Of a DNA stretch of 64,000 nt, positions 40,801 to 49,656 are shown in pieces. The notes beneath the pieces are model-generated. The model searched no databases. It worked only from the letters and a program-made list of their open reading frames with translations, and was not told the DNA's origin. The stretch spans positions 124,001 through 188,000 of the forward strand of contig UQUU01000005.1 in NCBI GenBank assembly GCA_900544275.1, given 5' to 3'. A program made the translations under genes and the position numbers. The stretch is from an uncultured Succiniclasticum sp. Lineage in GTDB: Bacteria; Bacillota; Negativicutes; Acidaminococcales; Acidaminococcaceae. How positions within the stretch are numbered: the stretch's first letter is position 1; every line of letters starts with the position of its first letter.

Positions 40801-42080
40801 TGAAAGCAAGTGAGGTTAAAGTAGGGGCGTTGACCTTGGGGGGCGCTGTCATTCTGGCGGGAATGATCAGCTTTCTGGGCGCGTTCAAGTTATTTGACAG
40901 CGGGTATAATCTGCATGTGTCCTATCCGTCCGTCCGCGGTCTTGTGACCGGGAATGCGGTGCGGTACGCCGGTGTTCCTGTCGGTACGGTAAAAGCGACC
41001 CGGGTGGAGCCCGGTCAGGTCGTGGTAACGGTGCATGTGAACGAAGGCATTCAGATTCCTCAGGAAGCGGAGTTCCATATTGGCTCAGACGGGGTCATGG
41101 GAGAAAAGTTTGTCGATATACGTCCTCCGAGAAGACTCAGCGGCGTATATCTGAAACCGGACAGCAATTTGAGCGGAACCGGTAGCGGCGGCATGGATGA
41201 GATGATGAATAAGTCTGCCGCGGTCCTTGATAAACTGGAAGGGATCGTGGATGCCCTGAATAATGTATTTGGGGATAAAGAAGTGCAACGGTCCATGCGC
41301 GACGGTTTTCTGAATGCCCGTGATATCAGCAACAATTTAAATGAATTTACGAGAATCATGGCCGCCTCCGCTCAGGCGAATCAGGGGGAGATGCGCACCA
41401 TGGTTTCACAGCTCAATCAAATGAGCGCCCGTATGAATACGGCGATGAGTCATGTGGAGAGCCTCATGCAGGGCATGGACAACAATGGGCAGACTGGAGC
41501 GAATGTAGCGCTCATGGCGCAAAATTTGGCCGAAACAAGCCGTCATGTGGAAGAAGTATCCAATATGCTGGCGCAGGTTGCCGGGGATCCGAAAACAAAG
41601 GAGGATTTGCAGGCCACACTGCATAATATGCGGGGCGTTTCCGAGCGGGCCAATAAGGTGCTGTCCGTGGCAGACGGAACCAGCCTGAAGGCCAGAGCCG
41701 ATGTGCTGCACAGCGCTCGCGGCGGCGATTGGCGCAGTAACTTCGGTCTGACCTTTGCCAAATCGGGGAGGCAGACGTTTACCTATCTGGGGGCTTCGTC
41801 TATCGGAGATGATACCAAGCTGGATCTGTATTTGGGCAAACGGTTCCATAACTTCAGCGTCAGCTCCGGGGCCATGCAGGGAAAGTTCGGCGTGGGCCTG
41901 GGTTATGATTTTGGCGAGAAATTCCGTTTCTATTCGCAATTATATGATTTTAAAGACAGTAAACTGCGGTTGGGCGGCGAGTTGCTTCTAAAAGACGATA
42001 TCTATCTGGTGGGAGAAAGTCTGGATCTTCTGCATGGAAATCGGAACGATGTGTATCTGGGAATACGGACTTATTTCTAA
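40800..42080 (+). CDS. mlaD: MCE protein MlaD fused to a C-terminal beta-barrel
   Basis: 426 residues from ATG 40800 (GGAGG 7 bases upstream; an in-frame TTG at 40797 is too close). One membrane segment (about 10-30), an MCE domain (35-120, with VRYAGVPVGTVK), then about 180 residues of helix with heptad spacing (MDEMMNKSAAVLDKLEG onward). From about 315 to the final Phe the sequence alternates polar and aromatic residues, as in beta strands (NFGLTFAKSG, GLGYDFGEKFRFYSQLY, VYLGIRTYF). This is the architecture described for Veillonella parvula MlaD, a trans-envelope bridge that ends in an outer-membrane barrel, explaining the absence of MlaA and MlaC here. Confidence 0.92.
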   Translation: MKASEVKVGALTLGGAVILAGMISFLGAFKLFDSGYNLHVSYPSVRGLVTGNAVRYAGVPVGTVKATRVEPGQVVVTVHVNEGIQIPQEAEFHIGSDGVMGEKFVDIRPPRRLSGVYLKPDSNLSGTGSGGMDEMMNKSAAVLDKLEGIVDALNNVFGDKEVQRSMRDGFLNARDISNNLNEFTRIMAASAQANQGEMRTMVSQLNQMSARMNTAMSHVESLMQGMDNNGQTGANVALMAQNLAETSRHVEEVSNMLAQVAGDPKTKEDLQATLHNMRGVSERANKVLSVADGTSLKARADVLHSARGGDWRSNFGLTFAKSGRQTFTYLGASSIGDDTKLDLYLGKRFHNFSVSSGAMQGKFGVGLGYDFGEKFRFYSQLYDFKDSKLRLGGELLLKDDIYLVGESLDLLHGNRNDVYLGIRTYF

Positions 42081-42170
42081 GTATGTGGTTTCTGTCTGGT
42101 TTGCCGATGTAAAGATAAATCTGTTCACAAAAACTTACCTTTTATTCAGTCTTGTTTCTGTTGGAGCAAC

Positions 42171-42199
42171 TTGATTTATCGCTGAATTATGGATATAAT
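42171..42199 (+). promoter_or_regulatory. Promoter of tolC
   Basis: TTGATT (42171-42176), 17 bases, TATAAT (42194-42199), 41 bases before the start codon. Confidence 0.65.
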
Positions 42200-42240
42200 A
42201 AATTCGCTGACTTGCCAGTCAGAAAATTGGAGGTAGTAAA

Positions 42241-43725
42241 ATGACGATGAAAAAAAGGAGCAAAGGCACTGCGGTATTAAGCGCTGTATTCACATTTTTG
42301 CTGATTCCTTCCGTGTTCGCCGCGGAAGCGATGCCCATTGATTTGCAGACAGCGATTGATAAGGCTTTTGCCAGTCATGCAGATATAAAAAAGGCGGAGT
42401 ATGCCACGGATGCGGCGCGGGCAAATTATAACGCGGCCAGGGAAAGCTACGGACCGGCCGTAACCTTTTCCCACAGTTCCGCCCGCGGCGGGTACTGGGA
42501 CGAGGTGGTACCCGGTCCCAATCCCAAACAAATCGGTAACAGCTATAGCAATGGGTTGAACCTGACAGTACCCATTTATAACGGCACCTTGAATGCCACG
42601 GAAAAAAAGGCTAAAGTGGGGTATCAGAGCAGCGTACTGGGCGAAGAACTGGCTTTTATTAAATTAAAACAGACTACGACGGATGCCTATTATGCCTTAC
42701 TTGCGGCGAAAGACGCACAGCAGGTCAGCGAGCAGTCTGTCAAAGCCCTGGAAGACCATCTGAAAAATGTGCAGGCCCAGTATGACGTAGGTGTGGTGGC
42801 CAAAGTGGATCTGCTGCGCAGTGAAGTGGAACTGACTTCTGCCCGGCAATCTCTGATCAAAGCGGAAAATGCGTATAAGATCGCCGAGGCGAATCTGGAT
42901 AATATTATGGGGATCCCGCAGGATACCCTGTTGGACCCGAAAGAGGCGTTGAATTATACGGCATATGACGCCACGTTGCCGGCTTGTATCGACCGGGCCC
43001 TGGAACATCGTTTGGATCTGCAGCAGAGCCGTTTGCAGGTGAAGGCGGCGGAGGCGGCGCTGAACAGCGCCAAGGCAGGCTGGCAGCCGTCTGTTACCGG
43101 TGTGGCCTCCAACAGCTGGAGCGGCAGCCAATGGCCGGGCAACGACAACGAAAAGTGGGGCGTCGGCGTCAAGGTCAGCATGGATGTGTTTGACAGCGGC
43201 GTGACCAAATCCAAAGTGGCAGCGGCCAAAGCCGATCTGATGCAGGCGAAAGAGTCGTACCGGCAGGATACGGATCATGTGCGGCTGGATGTGCGCAACA
43301 GCTACTATAATCTGCGGGAAGCGGAAAAGCGTATTTCTACGACTCAGGTCGCTGTGTCTAAGGCAGAAGAAGATTACCATATTGCGCAGGTGCGTTATGA
43401 AGCCGGCGTAGGTACGAATACGGATGTGTTGGACGCTCAGGTGGCATTGCGGGAAGCAAGGAACAATTTTAATACGGCTTTGTATGATTATAATAGGTCC
43501 AAGAGCGCATTGCAGACGGCCACCGGCGTAGAGGCGCGTCCTTCCGATTACAGGTGGCTGAGCTATGGCGATCGGTATGATGCGACAAAGGTATCTTATC
43601 AGTCTGCCCGGGAGGCGACACAGGGCGATAAGGCGATCGCCGAACGGGTGCGGGAACTGGAAAAAGCCCGGACAGCCCGCCAGAAAGTGACCCGGGAACT
43701 GACTAAAGATAACGCTAAACAGTAG
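42241..43725 (+). CDS. tolC: TolC-family outer membrane efflux protein
   Basis: 494 residues with a signal peptide (about 1-29, ending VFAAEA). Two outer-membrane-efflux repeats follow, each with long helices (AQYDVGVVAKVDLLRSEVEL and, in the second, QVRYEAGVGTNTDVLDAQV) and short strand regions. A charged ~60-residue tail follows the second repeat. It exports drugs or proteins together with inner-membrane pumps encoded elsewhere, and ends at a strong terminator (43850-43878). GGAGG precedes the ATG by 7 bases. Confidence 0.92.
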   Translation: MTMKKRSKGTAVLSAVFTFLLIPSVFAAEAMPIDLQTAIDKAFASHADIKKAEYATDAARANYNAARESYGPAVTFSHSSARGGYWDEVVPGPNPKQIGNSYSNGLNLTVPIYNGTLNATEKKAKVGYQSSVLGEELAFIKLKQTTTDAYYALLAAKDAQQVSEQSVKALEDHLKNVQAQYDVGVVAKVDLLRSEVELTSARQSLIKAENAYKIAEANLDNIMGIPQDTLLDPKEALNYTAYDATLPACIDRALEHRLDLQQSRLQVKAAEAALNSAKAGWQPSVTGVASNSWSGSQWPGNDNEKWGVGVKVSMDVFDSGVTKSKVAAAKADLMQAKESYRQDTDHVRLDVRNSYYNLREAEKRISTTQVAVSKAEEDYHIAQVRYEAGVGTNTDVLDAQVALREARNNFNTALYDYNRSKSALQTATGVEARPSDYRWLSYGDRYDATKVSYQSAREATQGDKAIAERVRELEKARTARQKVTRELTKDNAKQ

Positions 43726-43849
43726 AACCATTGCTGAACGACAGGTAAATCTATCGGTACAGGCCCGTTTAAAGGCAGCGATGAGCAGTAAAACGATCGC
43801 TAAATGCCTTCAAACAGCTCCTAAGCTCCAAAAAATTCACATATTTACT

Positions 43850-43878
43850 AAAAGGCTCTGCTAAGCAGAGCCTTTTTT
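43850..43878 (+). terminator. Terminator after tolC
   Basis: AAAAGGCTCTGC (43850-43861) pairs with GCAGAGCCTTTT (43865-43876) around TAA, with a T run. Confidence 0.93.
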
Positions 43879-43879
43879 G

Positions 43880-43888
43880 TGCTATAAT
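43880..43888 (+). promoter_or_regulatory. Extended -10 promoter of tamB
   Basis: TGCTATAAT, an extended -10 element, begins two bases after the tolC terminator. No -35 match lies at the right distance. Leader of about 95 bases. Confidence 0.5.
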
Positions 43889-43989
43889 TATCGTGGAAAA
43901 TTATTTTTATTGGCACTGTTTCTTTATTGTATTTACATTGAAGTACGAACAGATAATTTATTTTCTAAAACAATTCCGGGAGTATAGAT

Positions 43990-46900
43990 ATGAGTCTGCT
44001 TATGAAATGGGTGATTGGCGCAGCAGTGGCTTTGTCTGCGCTTTTTGCAGTGTTGACCCAATTGGTATTGCCGCAGGCCGTCAAGCAGATCATTCCTTCT
44101 TTGGAAAAAACGGCGGCAGAGTACATAAACGGCTCGGTTACGGTGGGGGATGCTCTGTGGCCCGGCAGCAATGTTATTGTGTTAAAAGATGTGAAGCTGA
44201 AGAACCGGGAAGCGCAGACGATTGCAGAATTGCCTGAAACGAGGCTCACCCTGAACCCGCTCCAGGCAGCTACAGATCTGGGTAAAGCAGTAACCGATAT
44301 CGTGCTGGAAAACCCGGTGGTGTATCTGCGGGAAAATAAAGAGGCCCACTGGAATTTTGAAAACCTGATGAAACCTTCTCAGTCGGATACTGCTGCGTTC
44401 TACGGAAAAATCAAGGTGCAGGACGGGCAGGTCAACGTAGAGTTTCCGGAAGGTAAATGGCAATACTCTGTCAACGGCACATTGGACGGCTTATATAATC
44501 CTGATTTTGATTTGGATTTTCAGGTAGATGCGGCGGGAATGGAAACCGCAAAAGTAACCGGACGATTGACGACAAAAGGAACCGGCCGGGTCAATATCCA
44601 ATGTTCCGGGGTGGACCTGAAGCCCTATGCGCCGCTGGCTCTGCGTTACGGGAAGGTAAAAGAAGCGGCCGGCCGGGTCGTTGCCATTGACGCACAATGG
44701 CGCAGCAATGGGGAGGATTCGCTTTTGGAAGGTCGCTGTGAGCTCCAGGAAGTACAGGGTTCCTATACCGTGGGCAGCGAACCCTTGCATTTTCGCATCA
44801 CGGGACCGGTTTCTGCGGTAGACCATATCGTAACCGCTGAGAACCTTATGGTTGCGTTGGATGAGCAGGTCGCCTATGTTTCTGCGAAGGCGGATATCAG
44901 CGATTTAGAAAATCCTAAAGGACATGCGGAATTTACTTCCGACCAACTGACCTATGGGGGGGAGACCGTGCGCAACATAAAGGCAGAAGCGGTGCTGGAA
45001 AATCATCTGGCCGCCGTCAATCATTTTGCTGCTGACTATGGCGGAGGGACCATCACAGGAAGGTTGTTTTACGATTTAAAGAAAGGACAGATCACCGGTC
45101 AGGGGGATCTGCGTAATGTGACCCTTGCCGGTGAAAAAACGGCACAGGAAACGGTACTGGTGAATGCGGCGCTGGCCGGCGACGGCACCTATGACAGGGA
45201 AAAGGGAACCCTGAAAGTGAATATCGCATCGGATGCCATGAATCTGCAGTGGCGGGATCTGGTGCTGAACGTATTGGATTTTGATACTGACGTAACGGAA
45301 AAAGGCGCGGAAATTCGTAACTTTTCCGCTTTCAGTGGCAGCGGCGCAATGCAGGCCACCGGTAAAATAAGCTACGACGGAGCCTATGATCTTCGGGGAC
45401 GGATGGGCGATATGCCGTTGGCTCCGATTCTGGCAGCCTTTGGTGAAACGGGCAGTGGCCTTCTTTCTTCTGATTTTCATATTTATGGGCAGGGAGACCG
45501 GCTCAATTTTGCAGGGCAGACCGGTCTGCGCCAGGCGGTTTACAGGGATCTTGTTATCAAAGAAGGGCATGGCAGCTTGGAAGTTCATGACGGCGTCGCG
45601 CAAATTAGCGAATATATGTTGACCCTGAATCAGGGCCGGCATGTGGCGAATGGGACCATTGACCTGCGGGGCGAAGAGCCGGTGGCCGATCTTACGGTAC
45701 ATACGGAAAATGTGCGCATCGAACCCTTGTTGTCGCTCTTGCCGCCGGAACAGCGGATCCGGGTGACCGGAAACTTGACGAATACCCTGACGATCAGGGG
45801 AGCTATGTCTCGGCCTTTGGTGACCGGTGACCTGCATATGTTCGACGGCAGTGTAGACGGCTACCTTGTGGAAGACATCCGCGGCCGATACCGTTACCAA
45901 AATGAAATCCTAACTTTGGACGATGTGGTGCTTAAAGCGGTTTCCACCACAGTTAAATTAAATGGGCAGATGGACGCGGACGGCCGTCTGGATGTGAATG
46001 CGTCTGCTACGGATGTGGATCTGAGCCGTCTGCCTTTGCGGGAAGAAGATCTGGCTCTGACAGGCTATGCTTCATTCTCTGGCCGCTTACGCGGTACGAA
46101 AGAACAGCCCCTGTTTGACGGAACGGTACACAGCGACCTGTTTACACTCAATGGAGTAGAAGTGACGCAGCTGCAAGGTACGCTGCAAAGCAACGGCAAA
46201 GATATCAATGTTCTGAAAGGCGGTTTCCGCCAGAACGGTACCGATAACGTGCAGTCTGACTATAATCTGAATCTGTCCCTGAATATGCCTGCGCGGGATC
46301 TGCGGGGTACGGTAAATGTGTGCCATGGGGATCTGAAGAATATCCTGAAAATGGTCCGGCGGGATTATCCTGTCAGTGGCATTGCGGATGGTACGGTCAC
46401 CTTTAACGGAGCGCGCCGGGACACGCTGTTGCAGGGGAAACTATCCAATCTTGCGATTCATGATGTAAAATATGACAGCCTGGTTATGCAGGCGCGATTT
46501 AATCGAGGCCTTCTGACCCTGGATGAAGCACGGCTTTTAGAGCATGAAATAACGCCGGACAAAGGTTTTATTGCAGCCGGCGGCCAGATTGATTTGGAGA
46601 AACGAACCCTGCATCTGGAGGCGGGCGCGATCGAAGCGGATCCGGCTGTGCTCACCGCCTTTATGAAAAATCCGGTGGAATTGAAAGGCCGTATGAACAT
46701 TGCGCTGCAGCTGGAAGGCAGTCTGGATAATCCCTCCGGCAACGGTTCACTGGAAATTCTGGGAGGGAGTCTGGAAGGCGGTGCCTTTGACAGAGCCATC
46801 GCCATGTTGACCTTAAAAAACGATCATATCAACCTGGAACAGATGTTGGTGGAAGAAGGGGTCTATAAGCTGACCGCGGCCGGTAATATTCCGCTGGACC

Positions 46901-48243
46901 TGTTCCGCAGTACGGAACAGCGCCATAACCCGAGGGCGCAGATGAACATTGACGTAGATTTTAATGAAGCGGACCTGGCGGCTTTGACTGCGTTCAAAGA
47001 GGTGGAATGGGGCATAGGTAAGACAGAAGGCAAGGTGAAAATCGCCGGAACGCTGGAAACGCCTCACTTATATGGCAATCTGGGGATTAAAGACGGCACG
47101 GTAAAATTCAGGGATATCTATACGCCGGTGGATAAAATTAACGCGAATATCGTTTTTGCCGGCCAAAAAATCGATATAAACCGTGTTTCCGCCGTTCTGG
47201 GCAGAGGAACGGTCGAAGGCAGCGGAACCTACGATCTCATGGCTACGGACGCCAATGCTTACCGTCTGGAAGCAAAAGCCAATAATGCGGAGATTGATTC
47301 GTCTTACTTCAAAGGACGGATCAACGGGACGTTTAGTGCTGCGCCGGAATATTTCCGCAGTCGCTCCCGCAAACAAGCAGGGTGGCGACCTAAAGTCACC
47401 GCAGATATCCGTTTGGACGACGTGCTGATCAATATGCCGACGATTCCTCAAATGTCCGGCGGCGACAGCAATCTGGGACTTGATGTGACGCTTGCGCTGG
47501 GACCGAAAATTCGCTTATACAATAAGTACTTATATGATTTATGGCTGAAGGGCGGTCTTAAGATTACCGGAAGCACGGTGTTCCCCCGCATTGAAGGGAG
47601 CATTGAATCGGAAAAAGGAACGGTTACCTATCTGAGGACACGATTTAAACTGGATAAGGGTTCCTTGAACTGGATCGAGCCGGGTACCTTCTTGCCTAAT
47701 TTAAGAGTGAATGCCCATACCCGGTTCAGCCGCTACCGTGTGTTTATGGAACTGACCGGCCCGTTGAGCGGAGATAATCTGAATCTGGTATTACGCTCTG
47801 ACCCGCCTTTGCCGCAAAATACCCTGGTTCGCATGCTGACCTTACAGCGTCTGTCCGCAGGCAGTGATGATGTGACGAATGAAGATCTGCATAATTTGTT
47901 GATTGCCGGTCTGGAAACCGGTCTTTTGGGCGACGTGGAATATATGGTCAAAAAAGTGCTGGGCATCGATGATTTCCGCGTTTACGTGGGGCGGGTTGAA
48001 AATGGTCTGGATTTCGATAATCGCATGATCAGAGAATTGACAAAAGAAGAAAAATCACAATATAACTTCCTTGTAGGGAAAAATCTGACAGAGCGGTGGA
48101 AGATAGGTTATACGGCAAGTTTCAACGGATTGTACAGTAATATATTTACGCAGTATCAGGTGTCCGATCGTGTGAATCTGACCCTTTCGCGTGACGAGAA
48201 CCATAATCATCGTTACAGTGTGGAATACCGTATTACATTCTGA
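43990..48243 (+). CDS. tamB: Translocation and assembly module protein TamB (AsmA-like)
   Basis: 1417 residues. One N-terminal membrane anchor (about 6-24) followed by a very long stretch of beta-strand repeats typical of the bridge-like lipid-transfer AsmA/TamB proteins. The C-terminal ~330 residues form the TamB (DUF490) domain, with GSIESEKGTVTYLRTRFKL, RVNAHTRFSRYRVF and, near the end, LLIAGLETGLLGDVEYMVKK. The last residues (YRITF) resemble an outer-membrane strand terminus. Known roles are outer-membrane protein insertion and phospholipid transport to the outer membrane. First gene of the envelope block; GGGAG upstream. Confidence 0.95.
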   Translation: MSLLMKWVIGAAVALSALFAVLTQLVLPQAVKQIIPSLEKTAAEYINGSVTVGDALWPGSNVIVLKDVKLKNREAQTIAELPETRLTLNPLQAATDLGKAVTDIVLENPVVYLRENKEAHWNFENLMKPSQSDTAAFYGKIKVQDGQVNVEFPEGKWQYSVNGTLDGLYNPDFDLDFQVDAAGMETAKVTGRLTTKGTGRVNIQCSGVDLKPYAPLALRYGKVKEAAGRVVAIDAQWRSNGEDSLLEGRCELQEVQGSYTVGSEPLHFRITGPVSAVDHIVTAENLMVALDEQVAYVSAKADISDLENPKGHAEFTSDQLTYGGETVRNIKAEAVLENHLAAVNHFAADYGGGTITGRLFYDLKKGQITGQGDLRNVTLAGEKTAQETVLVNAALAGDGTYDREKGTLKVNIASDAMNLQWRDLVLNVLDFDTDVTEKGAEIRNFSAFSGSGAMQATGKISYDGAYDLRGRMGDMPLAPILAAFGETGSGLLSSDFHIYGQGDRLNFAGQTGLRQAVYRDLVIKEGHGSLEVHDGVAQISEYMLTLNQGRHVANGTIDLRGEEPVADLTVHTENVRIEPLLSLLPPEQRIRVTGNLTNTLTIRGAMSRPLVTGDLHMFDGSVDGYLVEDIRGRYRYQNEILTLDDVVLKAVSTTVKLNGQMDADGRLDVNASATDVDLSRLPLREEDLALTGYASFSGRLRGTKEQPLFDGTVHSDLFTLNGVEVTQLQGTLQSNGKDINVLKGGFRQNGTDNVQSDYNLNLSLNMPARDLRGTVNVCHGDLKNILKMVRRDYPVSGIADGTVTFNGARRDTLLQGKLSNLAIHDVKYDSLVMQARFNRGLLTLDEARLLEHEITPDKGFIAAGGQIDLEKRTLHLEAGAIEADPAVLTAFMKNPVELKGRMNIALQLEGSLDNPSGNGSLEILGGSLEGGAFDRAIAMLTLKNDHINLEQMLVEEGVYKLTAAGNIPLDLFRSTEQRHNPRAQMNIDVDFNEADLAALTAFKEVEWGIGKTEGKVKIAGTLETPHLYGNLGIKDGTVKFRDIYTPVDKINANIVFAGQKIDINRVSAVLGRGTVEGSGTYDLMATDANAYRLEAKANNAEIDSSYFKGRINGTFSAAPEYFRSRSRKQAGWRPKVTADIRLDDVLINMPTIPQMSGGDSNLGLDVTLALGPKIRLYNKYLYDLWLKGGLKITGSTVFPRIEGSIESEKGTVTYLRTRFKLDKGSLNWIEPGTFLPNLRVNAHTRFSRYRVFMELTGPLSGDNLNLVLRSDPPLPQNTLVRMLTLQRLSAGSDDVTNEDLHNLLIAGLETGLLGDVEYMVKKVLGIDDFRVYVGRVENGLDFDNRMIRELTKEEKSQYNFLVGKNLTERWKIGYTASFNGLYSNIFTQYQVSDRVNLTLSRDENHNHRYSVEYRITF

Positions 48244-48256
48244 CAGGGGGAGAAAA

Positions 48257-48889
48257 ATGCTGCAGGGCTATTTGGCAGAATTACAAAAAATTAAGCTTCT
48301 TTCCCGGGAAGAAGAAAAACTTTTGTGGGAAAAGGAAGCGGCAGGCGATGAAACGGCTCACCAAAAACTGATTTCCGCATATCAGCCCCTGGTTTTCAAA
48401 ATTGCCATGGGGTTTCACATGGCAGAAGAGATAACGATGGAGTTGATCCAGGAAGGTACCGTAGGCTTACTGGAAGCCGCAGAATCCTACGATTACACAA
48501 AAGGGGTCGCGTTCAGTCTTTTTGCCATGCACCGGATCCGGGGGAGCATGTGTGATTTTCTGGCACGGGAATATGCGCAGACGGCAATTTCTCTGGATAA
48601 AGAGGCCTATGACGGATATTGCCTGGCAGACAGGATGCCCAGTTTGTTTCCGGAACCGGAAGAAGTTGCGGAACGTCATGCGGTGGCTGAGCGGGTCACA
48701 CAGGCGGTAGAGCGTCTCCCGTATAAGGAACAAAAGGTGTTGCGGGGAATCTTTCTGGAAAATAAAACACCGGCGGATTTAGCAGCGGATATTAATGTGA
48801 CCGCAGGGCATGTATACCGTCTGGAAAAACAGGGAGTAAAACGAATCCGCGGCATGCTGTCTCGTTTTATTAACGAACTGAAAAAATAA
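48257..48889 (+). CDS. Sigma-70 family RNA polymerase sigma factor, envelope-cluster associated
   Basis: 210 residues from ATG 48257, with GGGGGAG five bases upstream and 13 bases after the tamB stop. Region 2 is clear: LISAYQPLVFKIAM, then the region 2.2-2.4 stretch LIQEGTVGLLEAAESYDYTKG and RIRGSMCDFL. Region 4 follows with LPYKEQKVLRGIFLENKTPADLA and a helix-turn-helix VTAGHVYRLEKQGVKRI. The intervening ~60 residues are too short for a full region 3, and region 1.1 is absent. It resembles sporulation/flagellar-type sigma factors more than ECF. No anti-sigma gene is obvious next to it, except possibly the membrane protein at 49056. Confidence 0.85.
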   Translation: MLQGYLAELQKIKLLSREEEKLLWEKEAAGDETAHQKLISAYQPLVFKIAMGFHMAEEITMELIQEGTVGLLEAAESYDYTKGVAFSLFAMHRIRGSMCDFLAREYAQTAISLDKEAYDGYCLADRMPSLFPEPEEVAERHAVAERVTQAVERLPYKEQKVLRGIFLENKTPADLAADINVTAGHVYRLEKQGVKRIRGMLSRFINELKK

Positions 48890-48997
48890 TAAAACAGCAA
48901 AAAAACAAGAAAAACAGACCATTTTAACTGAAAAACAGAGAAAATGACGGAAAACCTACGTAAAATTGTTACTTTATGTGAAATTTTTTAAGATAAT

Positions 48998-49026
48998 TTG
49001 CCAAGCTAAATAAGATTATATATAAT
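48998..49026 (+). promoter_or_regulatory. Promoter before the 180-residue membrane protein
   Basis: TTGCCA (48998-49003), 17 bases, TATAAT (49021-49026), 29 bases before the start codon. The gene therefore need not depend on tamB transcription. Confidence 0.65.
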
Positions 49027-49055
49027 CATAAGTAAGTTTATCTGAGGTGGACCTT

Positions 49056-49598
49056 ATGCTACAAGGTAAATCAGTTTTCAGCCGGATCCGCAATGCCCGT
49101 AATAGTTTAGACAATGCGGAACGCAGTTTCAGCAGTCATCAGGAAATACGCGGTGAGCTGGATCTCATGCTGGCGGAAGCAGAACTGCAGAATTTAAGGC
49201 AGAAACGGGGAGGCAGGATCGGCTGGACCCGGCATACCTTTGCTGCCTGTGCGGCCGTGTTGTTGTTGGCTGCGGGCGGATTAGGCTGGTGGTGGGCTTC
49301 TGCGTATGGCGAACATACCTCGCAGGCGGCCTCATCTGCACCCGGCCCGGTGGCTGTTTCTGAGAAAAAAGAATCCGTGCAGACCGCCGAAACCATAAAA
49401 ACCAATGGGGTTCAGGTGAAAGCAAATGTTGCGCCTGAAGCGGCCTTATCCGGGGTGCCGGCTCCCCCTGCGGAGGAAACTGCCCGGCCCGCTCCTCATG
49501 CTGTTGTTCCGGATGCGTCCATGCCAATACAGGTTTCCGCAGGGCAGCTGCGCCAGTTGATCCGTTCCGGGAAACAGGAACTGAGCAGTATCAGGTAA
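49056..49598 (+). CDS. Single-pass membrane protein of unknown function
   Basis: 180 residues from ATG 49056, five bases after GAGGTGG; a GTG at 49047 overlaps that site. The N-terminal ~60 residues are charged and helix-rich (RIRNARNSLDNAERSF, ELDLMLAEAELQNL). A membrane helix spans about 67-88 (AACAAVLLLAAGGLGWWW). The rest is Ala/Pro-rich, low-complexity and presumably outside the cytoplasm, ending in IQVSAGQLRQLIRSGKQE. The topology would suit an anti-sigma factor for the preceding gene, but no known anti-sigma motif is visible. It sits 58 bases before bamA. Confidence 0.7.
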   Translation: MLQGKSVFSRIRNARNSLDNAERSFSSHQEIRGELDLMLAEAELQNLRQKRGGRIGWTRHTFAACAAVLLLAAGGLGWWWASAYGEHTSQAASSAPGPVAVSEKKESVQTAETIKTNGVQVKANVAPEAALSGVPAPPAEETARPAPHAVVPDASMPIQVSAGQLRQLIRSGKQELSSIR

Positions 49599-49656
49599 TT
49601 GGCTATGTTATGAAATTGAGATAAAACCAACTGAAGTAGGGAGGATTAGTTACATT

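Noticed and set aside
42697..43731. 344-codon minus-strand frame
   Set aside because: Antisense to tolC and rich in His, Arg and Ile as expected for a shadow frame.
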